Shown in pieces: positions 1 through 9,060 of a stretch of DNA of 64,000 nt. The notes under the pieces were generated by a model. The model was given only the letters and a program-made list of their open reading frames with translations. It ran no database searches and was not told the origin of the DNA. This DNA is from Pseudomonas marvdashtae (GTDB lineage Bacteria; Pseudomonadota; Gammaproteobacteria; Pseudomonadales; Pseudomonadaceae), in contig NZ_JABWQX020000008.1 of assembly GCF_014268655.2 (NCBI RefSeq), positions 27,889-91,888 on the forward strand. The letters are read 5' to 3'. The stretch's first letter is position 1, and every line of letters begins with the position of its first letter. Made by a program: the position numbers and the translations under genes.

Positions 1-2964
1 GACGAGCGCGAGCTGCGGCTGAATCTGAAGAGACTCCATGCCTGGCTGCACGGCAACTCGCACGTCACCGCCAGCGATCGCCTGGCGTGGTGGACGGCGA
101 CGCAGGCCGTGCACAAAACCCTGACCGACCTGCCCCTGCCACCGGACCCGGTAACGCTGGCCACTCCGGAGGCCCTTGAGGACCGGACCCGCCAGTTGCT
201 CGCCGACGTCATCAAGGCGAAATACCCGCCGGTCGACCCTGAGGACGTGTCCCTGAGCATCAGGAAAACCGTGGTCGATCCCCACGCTCCGACGGGGGGC
301 TCGCCGTTTGGCTCCGGGGTCTCGCAAGGCAGCGTGATGAGGATCGTCGATGACTGTCGTTCCCTGACCCAGTGGGCGATGTCCAACCTGACCCGGGACG
401 AACGCAATGCCCCTCACCCAACCGTGGAAGGGCCGCTGAGCTTCGCACAGATTGTGGAAGTCATTGAAAGGGCGAACATTGGCGCCCTGCTTCCGGCCGA
501 GCTGCAACGTGTAGCCCGAGAGCGCCAGGCACAGTGGATGGCGCTGAAAGCGCAACAGATGCGCGCCCAAGTGTGGGCGGCTCATATTTCGGGCGACTTG
601 AGGCAAGACCGGGACAATACCGGCTTGAAGTTGGTGCTGGCCGCGCTGGACGGTCCGACGGCGGCAGTGCGCGGTAAGGTCAATGGGCACGAGGTAGTGG
701 TCCGCCAACTGCAATGGGGCGACAGCGTGCTGAAGGAATTGCTGGCGTTTGGGGTGAAGATGACGGCGAGCCGCCCCTCGTTGACGCTGTACACGCCAGG
801 CGCGCCCGATGGCAAGACGTTCAGGGACGTGGATGCGGCAAGCGCCCGGGCATTGGAATTAACCTTGGCGCAAACACTCACCGCTACGTCGCAGATGACC
901 CGCTGGCTCATTTCACACTTGCCGCTGCTCGAACAGGCCGAGCAACTTGCCAGCCTGGTGGTGGCCTCCGAAGAGCTGACGCCCGATGAAAAGATCAAGC
1001 AAGTCACACAGTCGGTCTTCGCCAGGGCCAAGGACAGGGCACAGGATGATTTCGCGAAGACAATCTCTTCGCCCGTGGTAGAGGGGGATGTGTTCAAGGC
1101 GTTGCATGAGACGCAAATCACCCATGGGATCAAGACGGTGGACATGTTGACGGTGACCAATGCCGAGCGCGACAGCGCCTCCGCCCAAGAAGGACGCCGC
1201 AGCGCGGTCATGCTGCTGACGGGCGCGATGTCAATGTTCCCGGCAGGTCGGCTGGGCGGCCTATTGGGGCGTGCGATCCTGCCGACCATGGCCGCGGGCG
1301 CCGCAGTGTCCGCGATAGACTCCGAGGGCGGCAGCCTCCATCAGTGGACCCACGATTTCATCGGCGGGCTGGGGGACGTCCTGGCCGAGGCAGGGCAGGA
1401 CTTGATCATGGCACGCGCCGGCCGCCATCGAGGTCAGGCACGCCCGGCGCTATCGGCCCTGCCTCGCATGCCGGACCCAGACCTGGAACCGTTCGTTCTC
1501 AAAGGATTTGACGGCAAGGGATTGGTGCCCGAGGGGCGCAGCCGCTACAGCGACGCAAGCGGGCAGGATTATTTGAAGCTGGGCGAGGGTTACTACAAGA
1601 CACAGGTGCAGGCGGGCGAAAGGATCATCTATGCGCCAAACAACCGCACGCACCAACGGACAGTGACTTGGCAAAATGGCCAATGGAAAATTGAAGAGCC
1701 GTTACGGTTGCTCGGCGGTGGACCTGCATACAGCCTGCTCGGCTGGACCGCGGAAACCCCACGGCAGAAAACGATCAATGCATTGGTGGAAGGGGTGCTG
1801 GTCAAGAATCGCTATCGCTACGGCGATACAGTCAACACCGCAAAGCGTATCTTCAATTCGATGCCCGATGAACTGGCCGAGCGCATCCTTCGCGAAAGCA
1901 TGGCGGAGACAGGCGTGCCCGATATAGAAGCTTATCGCTCACGGATATATGACCTGACGCAGGACCCCACCAGCTTGGCGCACCATCAAACGGCGCATAA
2001 CAACCTGCTGGACAAGATGAACACTTGGAGCGTCGTCCTCCTCAGCAGTAAAGACATCGAGACAAATGTATCAGGCGTACACCTCACGGATCCGCAGAAA
2101 ATAAAAATCTACGACACGGTCCTGACAAATAAAAAGGAGTTCTTTAGCGACGACCGGATTCACGTCAATACAGCGGTCATCACCGATAACGTCACCGGCG
2201 CCGTATTCATGGCGTATACCGCCAATCAAGGGAAAAAGAAAACAGCCATAGAAAAAATAGCGAGGGAAACCCGGGAAATGATCGAGGCGGCAGAAACCAC
2301 CATGAATGCCAAGGCATTGAAACTGTTCCCTGGAAATGCACCGGAAACAGTGACTGCCAGGCGAACATACATCGCCTCGGTCGAATACCACAACGAGTTG
2401 GTTGAAGCCCTCAGGCAAGAGAAGATACGCCGGCACAAACCGGGGCTGTTGACAGAAATAAGGAACCATCGGATTCCTTACTTCATTGCCAACAAGGGCC
2501 AGACACAGCGATCCATGACCTTGGTCACCGGAGAGGATATTAATAAGTTTACAAACACACTTTCGTACTACGAACCCTTCGACATCGAAATCGTCACCCA
2601 GGCACGGACAAATAAAGTGACCGGCACACAGCCCGCGCCTCCCTCCCCTGTTTTACCCGAGCCAACCCTCGCACGGGACAAGTTTGAGGCAGACACCAGC
2701 CCACTGGCTGAAACACAAATGTCATACGCCAACTTCCCCGAAACAGCCAGGGCAAAAACAATGGAAATCATGGATAACATTCGTGCGGGCAGGGTGACCA
2801 CTAAAAAAATCAATCAATACTACTGGTACGACATGGCCCAGTTGTCCCCCGGCAGCGGCCGAGGTGCATGGCGCGCCGCGTTTGAACGCCAGGGCGATAC
2901 CTGGACGCTGCAGGGGTTTTATGACTATCACGTCAACAAGCCTGCGACGGTCTGGGGGGGATGA
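1..2964 (+). CDS. DUF6543 / dermonecrotic-toxin-like large protein, 5' end outside window
   Basis: The frame is open from base 1, so the start codon lies upstream; 987 residues are visible before the TGA. The N-terminal half (motifs such as HAWLHGNSHVTASDRLAWW and LPPDPVTLATPEALEDRTRQ, then a helical stretch) resembles the Pseudomonas family annotated dermonecrotic toxin domain / DUF6543. A hydrophobic Gly/Ala-rich stretch around visible residues 400-440 could insert in a membrane. A short beta-rich motif (YYKTQVQAGERIIYAP) follows. The last ~70 residues (KKINQYYWYDMAQLSPGSGR ... GFYDYHVNKP) look like a compact separate domain that I do not recognise. The part after about base 1930 is richer in Lys, Asn and AT. 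The toxin role is inference from family naming; no catalytic motif was identified. No immunity gene is evident directly downstream. Confidence 0.7.
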   Translation, partial: DERELRLNLKRLHAWLHGNSHVTASDRLAWWTATQAVHKTLTDLPLPPDPVTLATPEALEDRTRQLLADVIKAKYPPVDPEDVSLSIRKTVVDPHAPTGGSPFGSGVSQGSVMRIVDDCRSLTQWAMSNLTRDERNAPHPTVEGPLSFAQIVEVIERANIGALLPAELQRVARERQAQWMALKAQQMRAQVWAAHISGDLRQDRDNTGLKLVLAALDGPTAAVRGKVNGHEVVVRQLQWGDSVLKELLAFGVKMTASRPSLTLYTPGAPDGKTFRDVDAASARALELTLAQTLTATSQMTRWLISHLPLLEQAEQLASLVVASEELTPDEKIKQVTQSVFARAKDRAQDDFAKTISSPVVEGDVFKALHETQITHGIKTVDMLTVTNAERDSASAQEGRRSAVMLLTGAMSMFPAGRLGGLLGRAILPTMAAGAAVSAIDSEGGSLHQWTHDFIGGLGDVLAEAGQDLIMARAGRHRGQARPALSALPRMPDPDLEPFVLKGFDGKGLVPEGRSRYSDASGQDYLKLGEGYYKTQVQAGERIIYAPNNRTHQRTVTWQNGQWKIEEPLRLLGGGPAYSLLGWTAETPRQKTINALVEGVLVKNRYRYGDTVNTAKRIFNSMPDELAERILRESMAETGVPDIEAYRSRIYDLTQDPTSLAHHQTAHNNLLDKMNTWSVVLLSSKDIETNVSGVHLTDPQKIKIYDTVLTNKKEFFSDDRIHVNTAVITDNVTGAVFMAYTANQGKKKTAIEKIARETREMIEAAETTMNAKALKLFPGNAPETVTARRTYIASVEYHNELVEALRQEKIRRHKPGLLTEIRNHRIPYFIANKGQTQRSMTLVTGEDINKFTNTLSYYEPFDIEIVTQARTNKVTGTQPAPPSPVLPEPTLARDKFEADTSPLAETQMSYANFPETARAKTMEIMDNIRAGRVTTKKINQYYWYDMAQLSPGSGRGAWRAAFERQGDTWTLQGFYDYHVNKPATVWGG

Positions 2965-2996
2965 CTGAAAGAGAAGCCCCCACAGCGTCATGAACG

Positions 2997-3025
2997 AAGA
3001 AGGGCGCCTTTGGGGCGCCCTTCTT
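2997..3025. terminator. Hairpin between convergent genes (likely bidirectional terminator)
   Basis: A perfect 12-bp inverted repeat (AAGAAGGGCGCC / GGCGCCCTTCTT) with a 5-base loop sits 32 bases after the stop of the toxin-like gene and just before the end of the convergent lipoprotein gene. The flanking A and T residues are short, so termination is inferred from stem strength and position. Confidence 0.65.
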
Positions 3026-3051
3026 AATCAGCACGACTCAAGACAGCCGAG

Positions 3052-3495
3052 TTACTCAGCTTGAATCAACTTGCTTTCGACCACCCCGGCGCGGCCGGTT
3101 TTTTCATCGACAACCTGTAGGTTGTTACGAGCCTTGATGAAACCCACTTTCACTTCCTGCCAGACAAAATAGTTCTTGCCAGCTTCTGTGCTGAGCTTGA
3201 GCTCTGAATCGTTTTCCGCAGACGACACCAACGTCTGCTGGCCGGCCGGTACCGATAGCATCAAATACGACTTGGCAACGGTCTGCCCAACAGCTTTACC
3301 GTTGAGTGTTACCGGCATTTTCACCCCAGCGCCCATGCTTTCGTTGCGGTAAACGTAGATGTTCGCTTTGTCAGGGACAGTCTGGAAGGTTTTCGCTTGC
3401 GCATCCTGGGTGTCATCCGCCATTTTTACCGAAGCACACCCTGTGGTCAGCGCGGCGACTGCCAGCAAGGCGGTAAAGGTCAACTGCTTGAACAT
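3052..3495 (-). CDS. Small lipoprotein with DUF2846-like domain
   Basis: 147 residues. The start at 3495 is chosen because the sequence then begins MFKQLTFTALLAVAALTTGC, a signal peptide ending in a lipobox (LTTGC) with the lipidated Cys at residue 20, and a GGAG sequence lies upstream. The mature part (VPDKANIYVYRNESMGAG, GKAVGQTVAKSYLMLSVPAG) matches the beta-rich DUF2846 family of envelope proteins, whose function is unknown. The frame stays open 47 codons further upstream, but that extension has no signal and no ribosome site. It is monocistronic, convergent with the toxin-like gene, and faces the 3' end of the LysR gene. Confidence 0.75.
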   Translation of the reverse strand: MFKQLTFTALLAVAALTTGCASVKMADDTQDAQAKTFQTVPDKANIYVYRNESMGAGVKMPVTLNGKAVGQTVAKSYLMLSVPAGQQTLVSSAENDSELKLSTEAGKNYFVWQEVKVGFIKARNNLQVVDEKTGRAGVVESKLIQAE

Positions 3496-3619
3496 CCTGT
3501 TTCTCCATGATTGGGTTGGTCGAACAATGGGATATCGGCCGAAGCGTTGGAAAACTAAAGTAATGTTGGTATGCCCGAGCACGGGTGGGCCTGTCATTAC
3601 CCACTTCAGCTTTATGGCC

Positions 3620-4513
3620 TTACAACTCCACCCCATCGGTCAACAACGCCACAAACGCCGCCGCCATCGGCGAGCGCTGGTCCTTGCGCTGTACCAGCCA
3701 CACCGCCGACACCGCCACCGGGTCGAGCAGCGGTCGATAGACCACCCCATCGATACGCATGCGCTGGTAGGACGCCGGCAATACCGAGACGCCCAACCCC
3801 GCCGCGACCAAGCCAATGATGGTCATGGCTTCGCCGGCTTCCTGGGCGAAATGCGGGCTGAAGCCGGCGTCGCGGGCCAGGCTCAGAAGTTGGGCGTAGA
3901 GGCCACTGCCGTAGCTGCGGGGGAAGAACACGAACGGCTCCAGGGCCAAGGCCGAGAGAAACAGGCCCTCTTCGTTGCCCTGGGCCAGGGGATGCTTGGC
4001 GCTGAGCACGGCCACCAGCGGTTCGCGGCTGAGTTCGATTTCCGTCAAGGTGTCGGGCAGCGGTAACGGTCGCATGATGCCCACCTCGATCACGTCGTCC
4101 ACGAGTGCATCGGCCACTTGGGTGCTGCTCATTTCCCGCAGGTTCAGGTGCACCGCCGGGAAGCGTTGCCGGAATGAGAAGATCGCCTGGGGAATGGTCG
4201 AATTAAACGGTGCCGAGGAGGTGAAGCCGATTTTCAGCTCGCCTAATTCACCCAACTGGGCACGGCGGGCCACGTCGGCGGCCTTGTCCACCTGGACCAA
4301 CACCCGTCGCGCTTCTTCAAGGAACAACCGCCCGGCCTCGCTCAATTCGACCCGACGATTGGTGCGCTCGAACAACCGTGCGCCAATCTCCTGTTCCAGT
4401 GCCTGGATCTGCTGGCTCAACGGCGGCTGGGAGATGCCCAGGACCAGCGCGGCGCGGCCGAAATGCAATTCTTCGGCAACGGCGATGAAATAACGCAGGT
4501 GACGCAGTTCCAT
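3620..4513 (-). CDS. LysR-family transcriptional regulator, YnfL-like
   Basis: 297 residues, the usual LysR length. Residues 1-60 form the winged HTH (MELRHLRYFIAVAEELHFGR ... LGISQPPLSQQIQALE). About 90-297 is the periplasmic-binding-protein-like effector domain (ELKIGFTSSAPFNSTIPQAI ... AAGLGVSVLPAS). The open frame extends far upstream, but the LysR family starts at MELRHLRYF. It is divergent from an MFS exporter with a 120-bp shared region, the arrangement of E. coli ynfL/ynfM, so it probably controls that transporter. The inducer is not predictable from the sequence. Confidence 0.88.
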   Translation of the reverse strand: MELRHLRYFIAVAEELHFGRAALVLGISQPPLSQQIQALEQEIGARLFERTNRRVELSEAGRLFLEEARRVLVQVDKAADVARRAQLGELGELKIGFTSSAPFNSTIPQAIFSFRQRFPAVHLNLREMSSTQVADALVDDVIEVGIMRPLPLPDTLTEIELSREPLVAVLSAKHPLAQGNEEGLFLSALALEPFVFFPRSYGSGLYAQLLSLARDAGFSPHFAQEAGEAMTIIGLVAAGLGVSVLPASYQRMRIDGVVYRPLLDPVAVSAVWLVQRKDQRSPMAAAFVALLTDGVEL

Positions 4514-4519
4514 GAGGCC

Positions 4520-4568
4520 ATCCAATAGGTCGCTGAACGTCTTAAACAGGTCGAATAATATATTGGAT
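4520..4568. promoter_or_regulatory. Inverted repeat in the LysR/MFS divergent region
   Basis: ATCCAATA (4520-4527) and TATTGGAT (4561-4568) form exact 8-bp arms 33 bases apart, in an AT-rich stretch directly in front of the LysR start. Paired half-sites in a divergent promoter suit LysR autoregulation. That this is the operator is inference. Confidence 0.4.
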
Positions 4569-4633
4569 AGAAACATTAGCCGGCTATATGCTTTTTTCAT
4601 TGCCTGCCTGATCGTGCTCTTGCGAGGTCCACC

Positions 4634-5908
4634 GTGAAAACTGCTGTCGCTCCACTGGCCCATGAAATCCCGCCGCGTGCGCAGGACGTCACCACCGAAC
4701 TCAAGGACATCTACATCGAGAAAGGCACGCCGTTGTTCATGCGCACGGTGCTGGCGCTGTTCTGCGGTGGCTTTGCGACCTTCGCCCTGTTGTATTGCGT
4801 GCAACCGATGATGCCGCTGCTGTCTCGGGAGTTTTCCATCAACGCGGCGCAGAGCAGCCTGATCCTGTCGGTGGCGACCGGCCTGCTCGCCATCGGCCTG
4901 TTGATCACCGGCCCGATTTCCGACCGCATCGGGCGCAAGCCGGTGATGGTCACGGCGCTGTTCGCCGCGTCGCTGTGCACGATTGCCAGCGCCATGATGC
5001 CGACTTGGGAAGGTGTACTGCTGCTGCGCGCCTTGGTGGGGCTGTCGCTGAGCGGGTTGGCGGCGGTGGCGATGACGTATTTGAGCGAGGAAATCCACCC
5101 CAAGCACATCGGCCTGGCGATGGGGCTGTACATCGCCGGCAACGCCATTGGCGGCATGTGCGGACGCCTGATCACCGGGGTCTTGATCGACTTTGTCAGC
5201 TGGCACACCGCGATGTTGGTGGTTGGCGGGCTGGCGCTGATCGCGGCGGCGGTGTTCTGGCGGATTCTTCCCGAGTCACGCAACTTCCGCCCCCGTTCGC
5301 TGCACCCGCGCAGCCTGCTGGACGGTTTCGTCATGCACTTTCGCGACGCCGGGTTGCCGCTGCTGTTTCTTGAAGCCTTCGTGCTGATGGGCGCGTTCGT
5401 GACGCTGTTCAACTACATCGGCTATCGCCTGCTGGCCGCGCCTTATCATCTGGACCAGGCCTTCGTCGGGTTGCTGTCGGTGGTGTACCTGTCGGGCATC
5501 TACAGTTCGGCAAAAGTCGGCGCCCTGGCGGACAAACTCGGTCGGCGCAAAATGCTCTGGGCAACCATCGCGCTGATGCTCGCCGGCCTGGTGCTGACCA
5601 TGGCCACGCCGCTGTGGCTGGTGATCCTGGGCATGTTGGTATTCACCTTTGGTTTCTTCGGCGCCCATTCGGTCGCCAGCAGCTGGATCGGCCGCCGCGC
5701 GCTCCAAGCCAAGGGCCAGGCCTCGTCGCTTTATCTGTTCAGTTATTACGCCGGATCAAGCGTCGCGGGTACGGCGGGCGGCGTTGCCTGGCACCTGGGC
5801 GGCTGGAACGGGGTCGGCCTGTTCATCGGTGGCTTGCTGGTGATTGCGTTGTGGGTGGCGGTGAAGCTGGCGAAATTGCCGTTGTTGCCGGGGAATGTGC
5901 AGGTTTAG
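4634..5908 (+). CDS. MFS efflux transporter, YnfM-like
   Basis: 424 residues with about 12 hydrophobic membrane segments after a ~35-residue cytoplasmic N-terminus. The MFS loop 2-3 motif is clear (GPISDRIGRKPVMV, about residues 95-110) and is repeated in the second half (ADKLGRRKMLW, about 300). It belongs to the drug:H+ antiporter-like branch, closest to E. coli YnfM by length and by its divergent LysR neighbour. The substrate is unknown; specificity as an arabinose or drug exporter should not be assumed. After the stop comes a REP-type inverted pair. Confidence 0.87.
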   Translation: MKTAVAPLAHEIPPRAQDVTTELKDIYIEKGTPLFMRTVLALFCGGFATFALLYCVQPMMPLLSREFSINAAQSSLILSVATGLLAIGLLITGPISDRIGRKPVMVTALFAASLCTIASAMMPTWEGVLLLRALVGLSLSGLAAVAMTYLSEEIHPKHIGLAMGLYIAGNAIGGMCGRLITGVLIDFVSWHTAMLVVGGLALIAAAVFWRILPESRNFRPRSLHPRSLLDGFVMHFRDAGLPLLFLEAFVLMGAFVTLFNYIGYRLLAAPYHLDQAFVGLLSVVYLSGIYSSAKVGALADKLGRRKMLWATIALMLAGLVLTMATPLWLVILGMLVFTFGFFGAHSVASSWIGRRALQAKGQASSLYLFSYYAGSSVAGTAGGVAWHLGGWNGVGLFIGGLLVIALWVAVKLAKLPLLPGNVQV

Positions 5909-5953
5909 CCATCACAAGAGCCCTGTTCAACCCCGGAACAGAGCGAACACTTT

Positions 5954-6084
5954 GTGGCGAGGGGATTTATCCCCGCTGGGCTGCGTAGCAGCCCCCTAAG
6001 CAGTCAACTCAATCTGCCTGACACACGGCGTTGTCGGCATTTAGGATCGCTTCGCGCCCCAGCGGGGATAAATCCCCTCGCAAC
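5954..6084. repeat. REP-type inverted pair (GTGGCGAGGGG family)
   Basis: The left element at 5954-5980 begins GTGGCGAGGGGATTTATCCC and has its own short palindrome (GGGGATTTATCCCC). The right element at 6058-6084 is its near-perfect reverse complement (one mismatch). It lies between the convergent ends of the MFS gene and gspM, and accounts for most of the 218-bp gap. Related copies occur at 35976, 43662 and 45861. Confidence 0.8.
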
Positions 6085-6126
6085 AACAGCCCATACGCCT
6101 GCTCAAGATGTTGTGCGCTCGGTCGG

Positions 6127-6582
6127 TCATTGACGCAAAACCACTCGCGCCTCTAACACATCATCACGCACTTCCAAGGTCAGCGACTGAAGCACCGCGC
6201 CCTCCCGCTCTTGTTGATCCAACCAATGCAGCAACGCATTCGCCTCACCCTTGACGGCGAGTCGCAACGAGTCGCCGTCGACCTCCATTTCCGCCATGTC
6301 CAACCCCACCGCTGTAGCACTTGCGTTGACGCGCACCGACAAGGGTCGGGTGGCGGCCGTCGTAATCCGGGAGGGTTCGGCGCGCTGGATCCGGGCGTTC
6401 AGTTCGGCCTGTTGGCGATGCTGTCGTTCGGCAACCTCCAGTCGTTGCCGGGTCGGTTGCCAGATCGCGGTGTAGGCCAACGCCACCGATAACAATCCGG
6501 CAAGCCCCAGCAACAAACCTTGCTCTCGGCGCGAGAGGTTTCCCCAGGCCTGTTGCAGGACCCGCCATCCATTGACGCCCAT
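6127..6582 (-). CDS. gspM: Type II secretion system protein GspM
   Basis: 151 residues; the last gene of the gsp operon. A short cytoplasmic N-terminus is followed by one membrane helix (about residues 22-42, GLLLGLAGLLSVALAYTAIW), a coiled linker (RQRLEVAERQHRQQAELNAR) and a small ferredoxin-like periplasmic domain. GspM binds GspL and forms the inner-membrane platform that couples the ATPase to the pseudopilus. The ATG overlaps the gspL stop as TGATG; an in-frame TTG one codon earlier is less likely. It is somewhat shorter than XcpZ, like several members of this operon. Confidence 0.85.
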   Translation of the reverse strand: MGVNGWRVLQQAWGNLSRREQGLLLGLAGLLSVALAYTAIWQPTRQRLEVAERQHRQQAELNARIQRAEPSRITTAATRPLSVRVNASATAVGLDMAEMEVDGDSLRLAVKGEANALLHWLDQQEREGAVLQSLTLEVRDDVLEARVVLRQ

Positions 6583-7685
6583 CAACTGTTCTCCAGCGTG
6601 AGGAGGGCCTGCACGCGGTTGTGCTGTTTACTCGCGCTGCCCAGGGTGACGGAAAATCCGTTTTGCAGCCCGCGCTCACGCAGTTGTTCAAGTTCGACGA
6701 AACTGTTCGCCGTCAGTTGGATCTTCCAGCCCTCGCCCTCACGAAAATCGATGCGCTGCACCTCGACGTTGCTGGCGCCAATGACCTGCTCGGTCAGACG
6801 GGCCAAACGCGCGACTTGGGTGACCTGGCTTTGCCCACGACGGCCCTGCAATGCCTGGAACTGCGCCGCCAGGTCGACGATCCGCACCTGCCCCGGGTAC
6901 AGCGACCTGAATCGCTGCTCGCTTTGGGCATACAAAAGCCGGGTTTCACTTTCAAGAAAGCGCACGCGGGCTTCGCTGAAAGCCCAGGTGAGCACCAGCA
7001 GGCCCAGCATCACCGCCGAAGCGCCACGCCATGGCAACGAGCTTCGGCGTCGACGAAACTCACCTTGCAACAGGTCGATGGGACGTCCACCCGCGTTCAG
7101 CAGCCATGCATCGATAGCTGGGCAATCGCGCTCTTCGTCCAACCAATGAATGTCTTCCGGCAGGCTGGGCTTGAGCGCCGCCAAGGCCCGTGCCGACAAC
7201 GGCACCCGCGCGGGCAGTCCTCCACCCAACAGCCAGCGCCCGAACCAACGCACCCCAAACGCCTGGTCATCAGCAATCAGATCAGCATCGACATGCACCG
7301 CGCGCGTATCAATGCCTTGCTCGGCGAGCAGCGCCAGCAGCGCCTGGAACCGGGTACGCGCCGTCACCATCAGTGGATAACGCTGCTGACGGTCCCGCGG
7401 GCCGGCGCTGATGTGCAGCGTCTCCAGGTTTTCACTCAATTGTTCTTCGATGGCGAACGCCAGGGCCTGGGGCCGGGGCTGGCGTCGGGAGGGCCACGGA
7501 TCGCTGCGCAACCAGCTGCACATTTCCATGGGCAGCAACACATCGACGGGCCGTCCGCGCATTTCGCCGGCCGCCTTGTGCAATGGCAGGCGACGACGCT
7601 CGCCGGTGGGCGACCACACGCAACACGGCCAGTTGGCGCACGGCGCGTCCAAGCCTTCGGCTGTCAGGTAAAGCCAGGTTTTCAT
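6582..7685 (-). CDS. gspL: Type II secretion system protein GspL
   Basis: 367 residues. The N-terminal two thirds is an actin-like cytoplasmic domain (WSPTGERRRLPLHKAAGEMR; later HWLDEERDCPAIDAWLLNAG) that recruits the GspE ATPase. One membrane helix (about 230-247, SAVMLGLLVLTWAFSEARV) is followed by a periplasmic ferredoxin-like part that pairs with GspM. The ATG at 7685 overlaps the gspK stop as TGATG, so translational coupling is likely; a TTG one codon upstream is an alternative start. Confidence 0.87.
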   Translation of the reverse strand: MKTWLYLTAEGLDAPCANWPCCVWSPTGERRRLPLHKAAGEMRGRPVDVLLPMEMCSWLRSDPWPSRRQPRPQALAFAIEEQLSENLETLHISAGPRDRQQRYPLMVTARTRFQALLALLAEQGIDTRAVHVDADLIADDQAFGVRWFGRWLLGGGLPARVPLSARALAALKPSLPEDIHWLDEERDCPAIDAWLLNAGGRPIDLLQGEFRRRRSSLPWRGASAVMLGLLVLTWAFSEARVRFLESETRLLYAQSEQRFRSLYPGQVRIVDLAAQFQALQGRRGQSQVTQVARLARLTEQVIGASNVEVQRIDFREGEGWKIQLTANSFVELEQLRERGLQNGFSVTLGSASKQHNRVQALLTLENS

Positions 7686-8530
7686 CAAGGGAGCTCGCTG
7701 GGGGTCAAGGGTAAGAAACGTCGCTGGCGAACCGTCCAGCGCCCGCTCTCAGAATCGCGCTCGATATCCGAGGCCAGGCGCAGACGGCTGTCGCCATGGA
7801 TCACGCTCACGGTGATTCGGAACCAGCGGCTGCTCACGCCCAGGCCATGGCTGCTGAGGCCCAAGCCGGACAACAACGGGTCATTGGTAAACGCCTGCGC
7901 ACTGGCGTATGGCGCCTGGCGACGCTGGTCGGCCAACGTCTTGGCGGGCCCGGTTTCCATCCCATCAAGGGTCATCAGCACAAGGTGCGGGGCGGTATTG
8001 ACGTTCAGTCGCGCGTCCTTGGGCAGCAACACCACCCAGGGCTCCAGGCGTCGCAGCGTCTGACCGTCGATGCCCGGCAGCAGGCGCAATTGACTCAACT
8101 CCTGCACCGGCCCCATCTGGGGCAACGCCAGCGGCGGCAGATCCAGCAGGGCCAGCAAGCGACTCCAGCGACCGAGGGTGACCTGATCGATTTGCCCCAA
8201 GGCCAGCAGCCCATTGAGATTCAAGCGTCCGGACAAATCCTCGATACCGATGTGCAGCTCGGCGCTGTCCACTTCCAAGACGGACCCGAGCCGGGCCCAA
8301 TCCTGGCTCAGGTCAACGGGCCCGGACGGTGTTATCCCACTGTTTTCCAATACCACCCGCGCCCAGTCCTCCCCGGCCAAACCCAATTGCCGCAACTGGA
8401 CCTGTTGCAGTTGCTGCGCGCTGCTATGCAATAACAGGCGATGGCTGCGCAACAGCCCACCGACCAGCAGCAAGGCCAGGCTCAACACCAGCAGCACGCT
8501 GATCAGCGCCACGCCCCGTTGGCGCTTCAT
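7685..8530 (-). CDS. gspK: Type II secretion minor pseudopilin GspK
   Basis: 281 residues. The class III leader is MKRQRG^VALISVLLVLSLAL: the residue at mature position 5 is Ser instead of Glu, the known hallmark of GspK. The large globular domain (ELHIGIEDLSGRLNLNGLLA, LRLLPGIDGQTLRRLEPWV, NVNTAPHLVL) matches the family. GspK caps the pseudopilus tip with GspI and GspJ. Shorter than XcpX (about 330). The start overlaps the gspJ stop (ATGA). Confidence 0.9.
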   Translation of the reverse strand: MKRQRGVALISVLLVLSLALLLVGGLLRSHRLLLHSSAQQLQQVQLRQLGLAGEDWARVVLENSGITPSGPVDLSQDWARLGSVLEVDSAELHIGIEDLSGRLNLNGLLALGQIDQVTLGRWSRLLALLDLPPLALPQMGPVQELSQLRLLPGIDGQTLRRLEPWVVLLPKDARLNVNTAPHLVLMTLDGMETGPAKTLADQRRQAPYASAQAFTNDPLLSGLGLSSHGLGVSSRWFRITVSVIHGDSRLRLASDIERDSESGRWTVRQRRFLPLTPSELP

Positions 8531-9060
8531 GGCAACGCCTCCGGCAACGGCAGCACTCGGCGAATCTGCTCGAAACGCCCCGCCGACACGATCAATTCCA
8601 GCGCCAGCGGCGCGGTGTCACTCGCGGTTTCGCGGTGCCAGCCCCGTTGCCGGTCGAACACCCGCCAGCTCAAGCTGCGGACGTCGCCGAGCAATTTCTG
8701 CCGCTGAACAACGGTCGAGCCTTCTCCGACACTGTCGCGCCACAACGTCGTCCCTTCAAGTCGATAGATCACCGCTTGGCGCTCGCTGCGTGGCTGATCC
8801 AGTGGGTTGCGCCAATGGCTGCGTTGCAATTGCAAATGTCCGGGCGCGAGCACGACCGAGTCGGCAACCGCCTGCCACACATCCCGTTCGATCACGCCGA
8901 CAGCACGCTGCAAGGCCCTGATGTCGCGCTCATGCTGACCGGCCCCTTGCTGGGTCCGCACGACGCCATCGAACAACCGCCAACTGGCCAGGCCGAGCAA
9001 GGCAAAAATGGCGATGGCGATGACCAGCTCCAACAAGGTGAAACCCGACTGCCTATTCAT
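8527..9060 (-). CDS. gspJ: Type II secretion minor pseudopilin GspJ
   Basis: 177 residues from ATG 9060. The prepilin leader MNRQSG^FTLLELVIAIAIFA has the Glu at +5. The body (RDIRALQRAVGVIERDVWQA, AVIYRLEGTTLWRDSVGEGS) fits the GspJ fold, a tip pseudopilin that pairs with GspI and GspK. The frame is open 31 codons upstream, but those codons overlap gspI and would push the leader away from the N-terminus. The start overlaps the gspI end by 8 bases. Confidence 0.88.
   Translation of the reverse strand: MNRQSGFTLLELVIAIAIFALLGLASWRLFDGVVRTQQGAGQHERDIRALQRAVGVIERDVWQAVADSVVLAPGHLQLQRSHWRNPLDQPRSERQAVIYRLEGTTLWRDSVGEGSTVVQRQKLLGDVRSLSWRVFDRQRGWHRETASDTAPLALELIVSAGRFEQIRRVLPLPEALP

Noticed and set aside
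3496..3636. Longer start for the DUF2846 lipoprotein
   Set aside because: Would place 47 residues before the signal peptide and lipobox.
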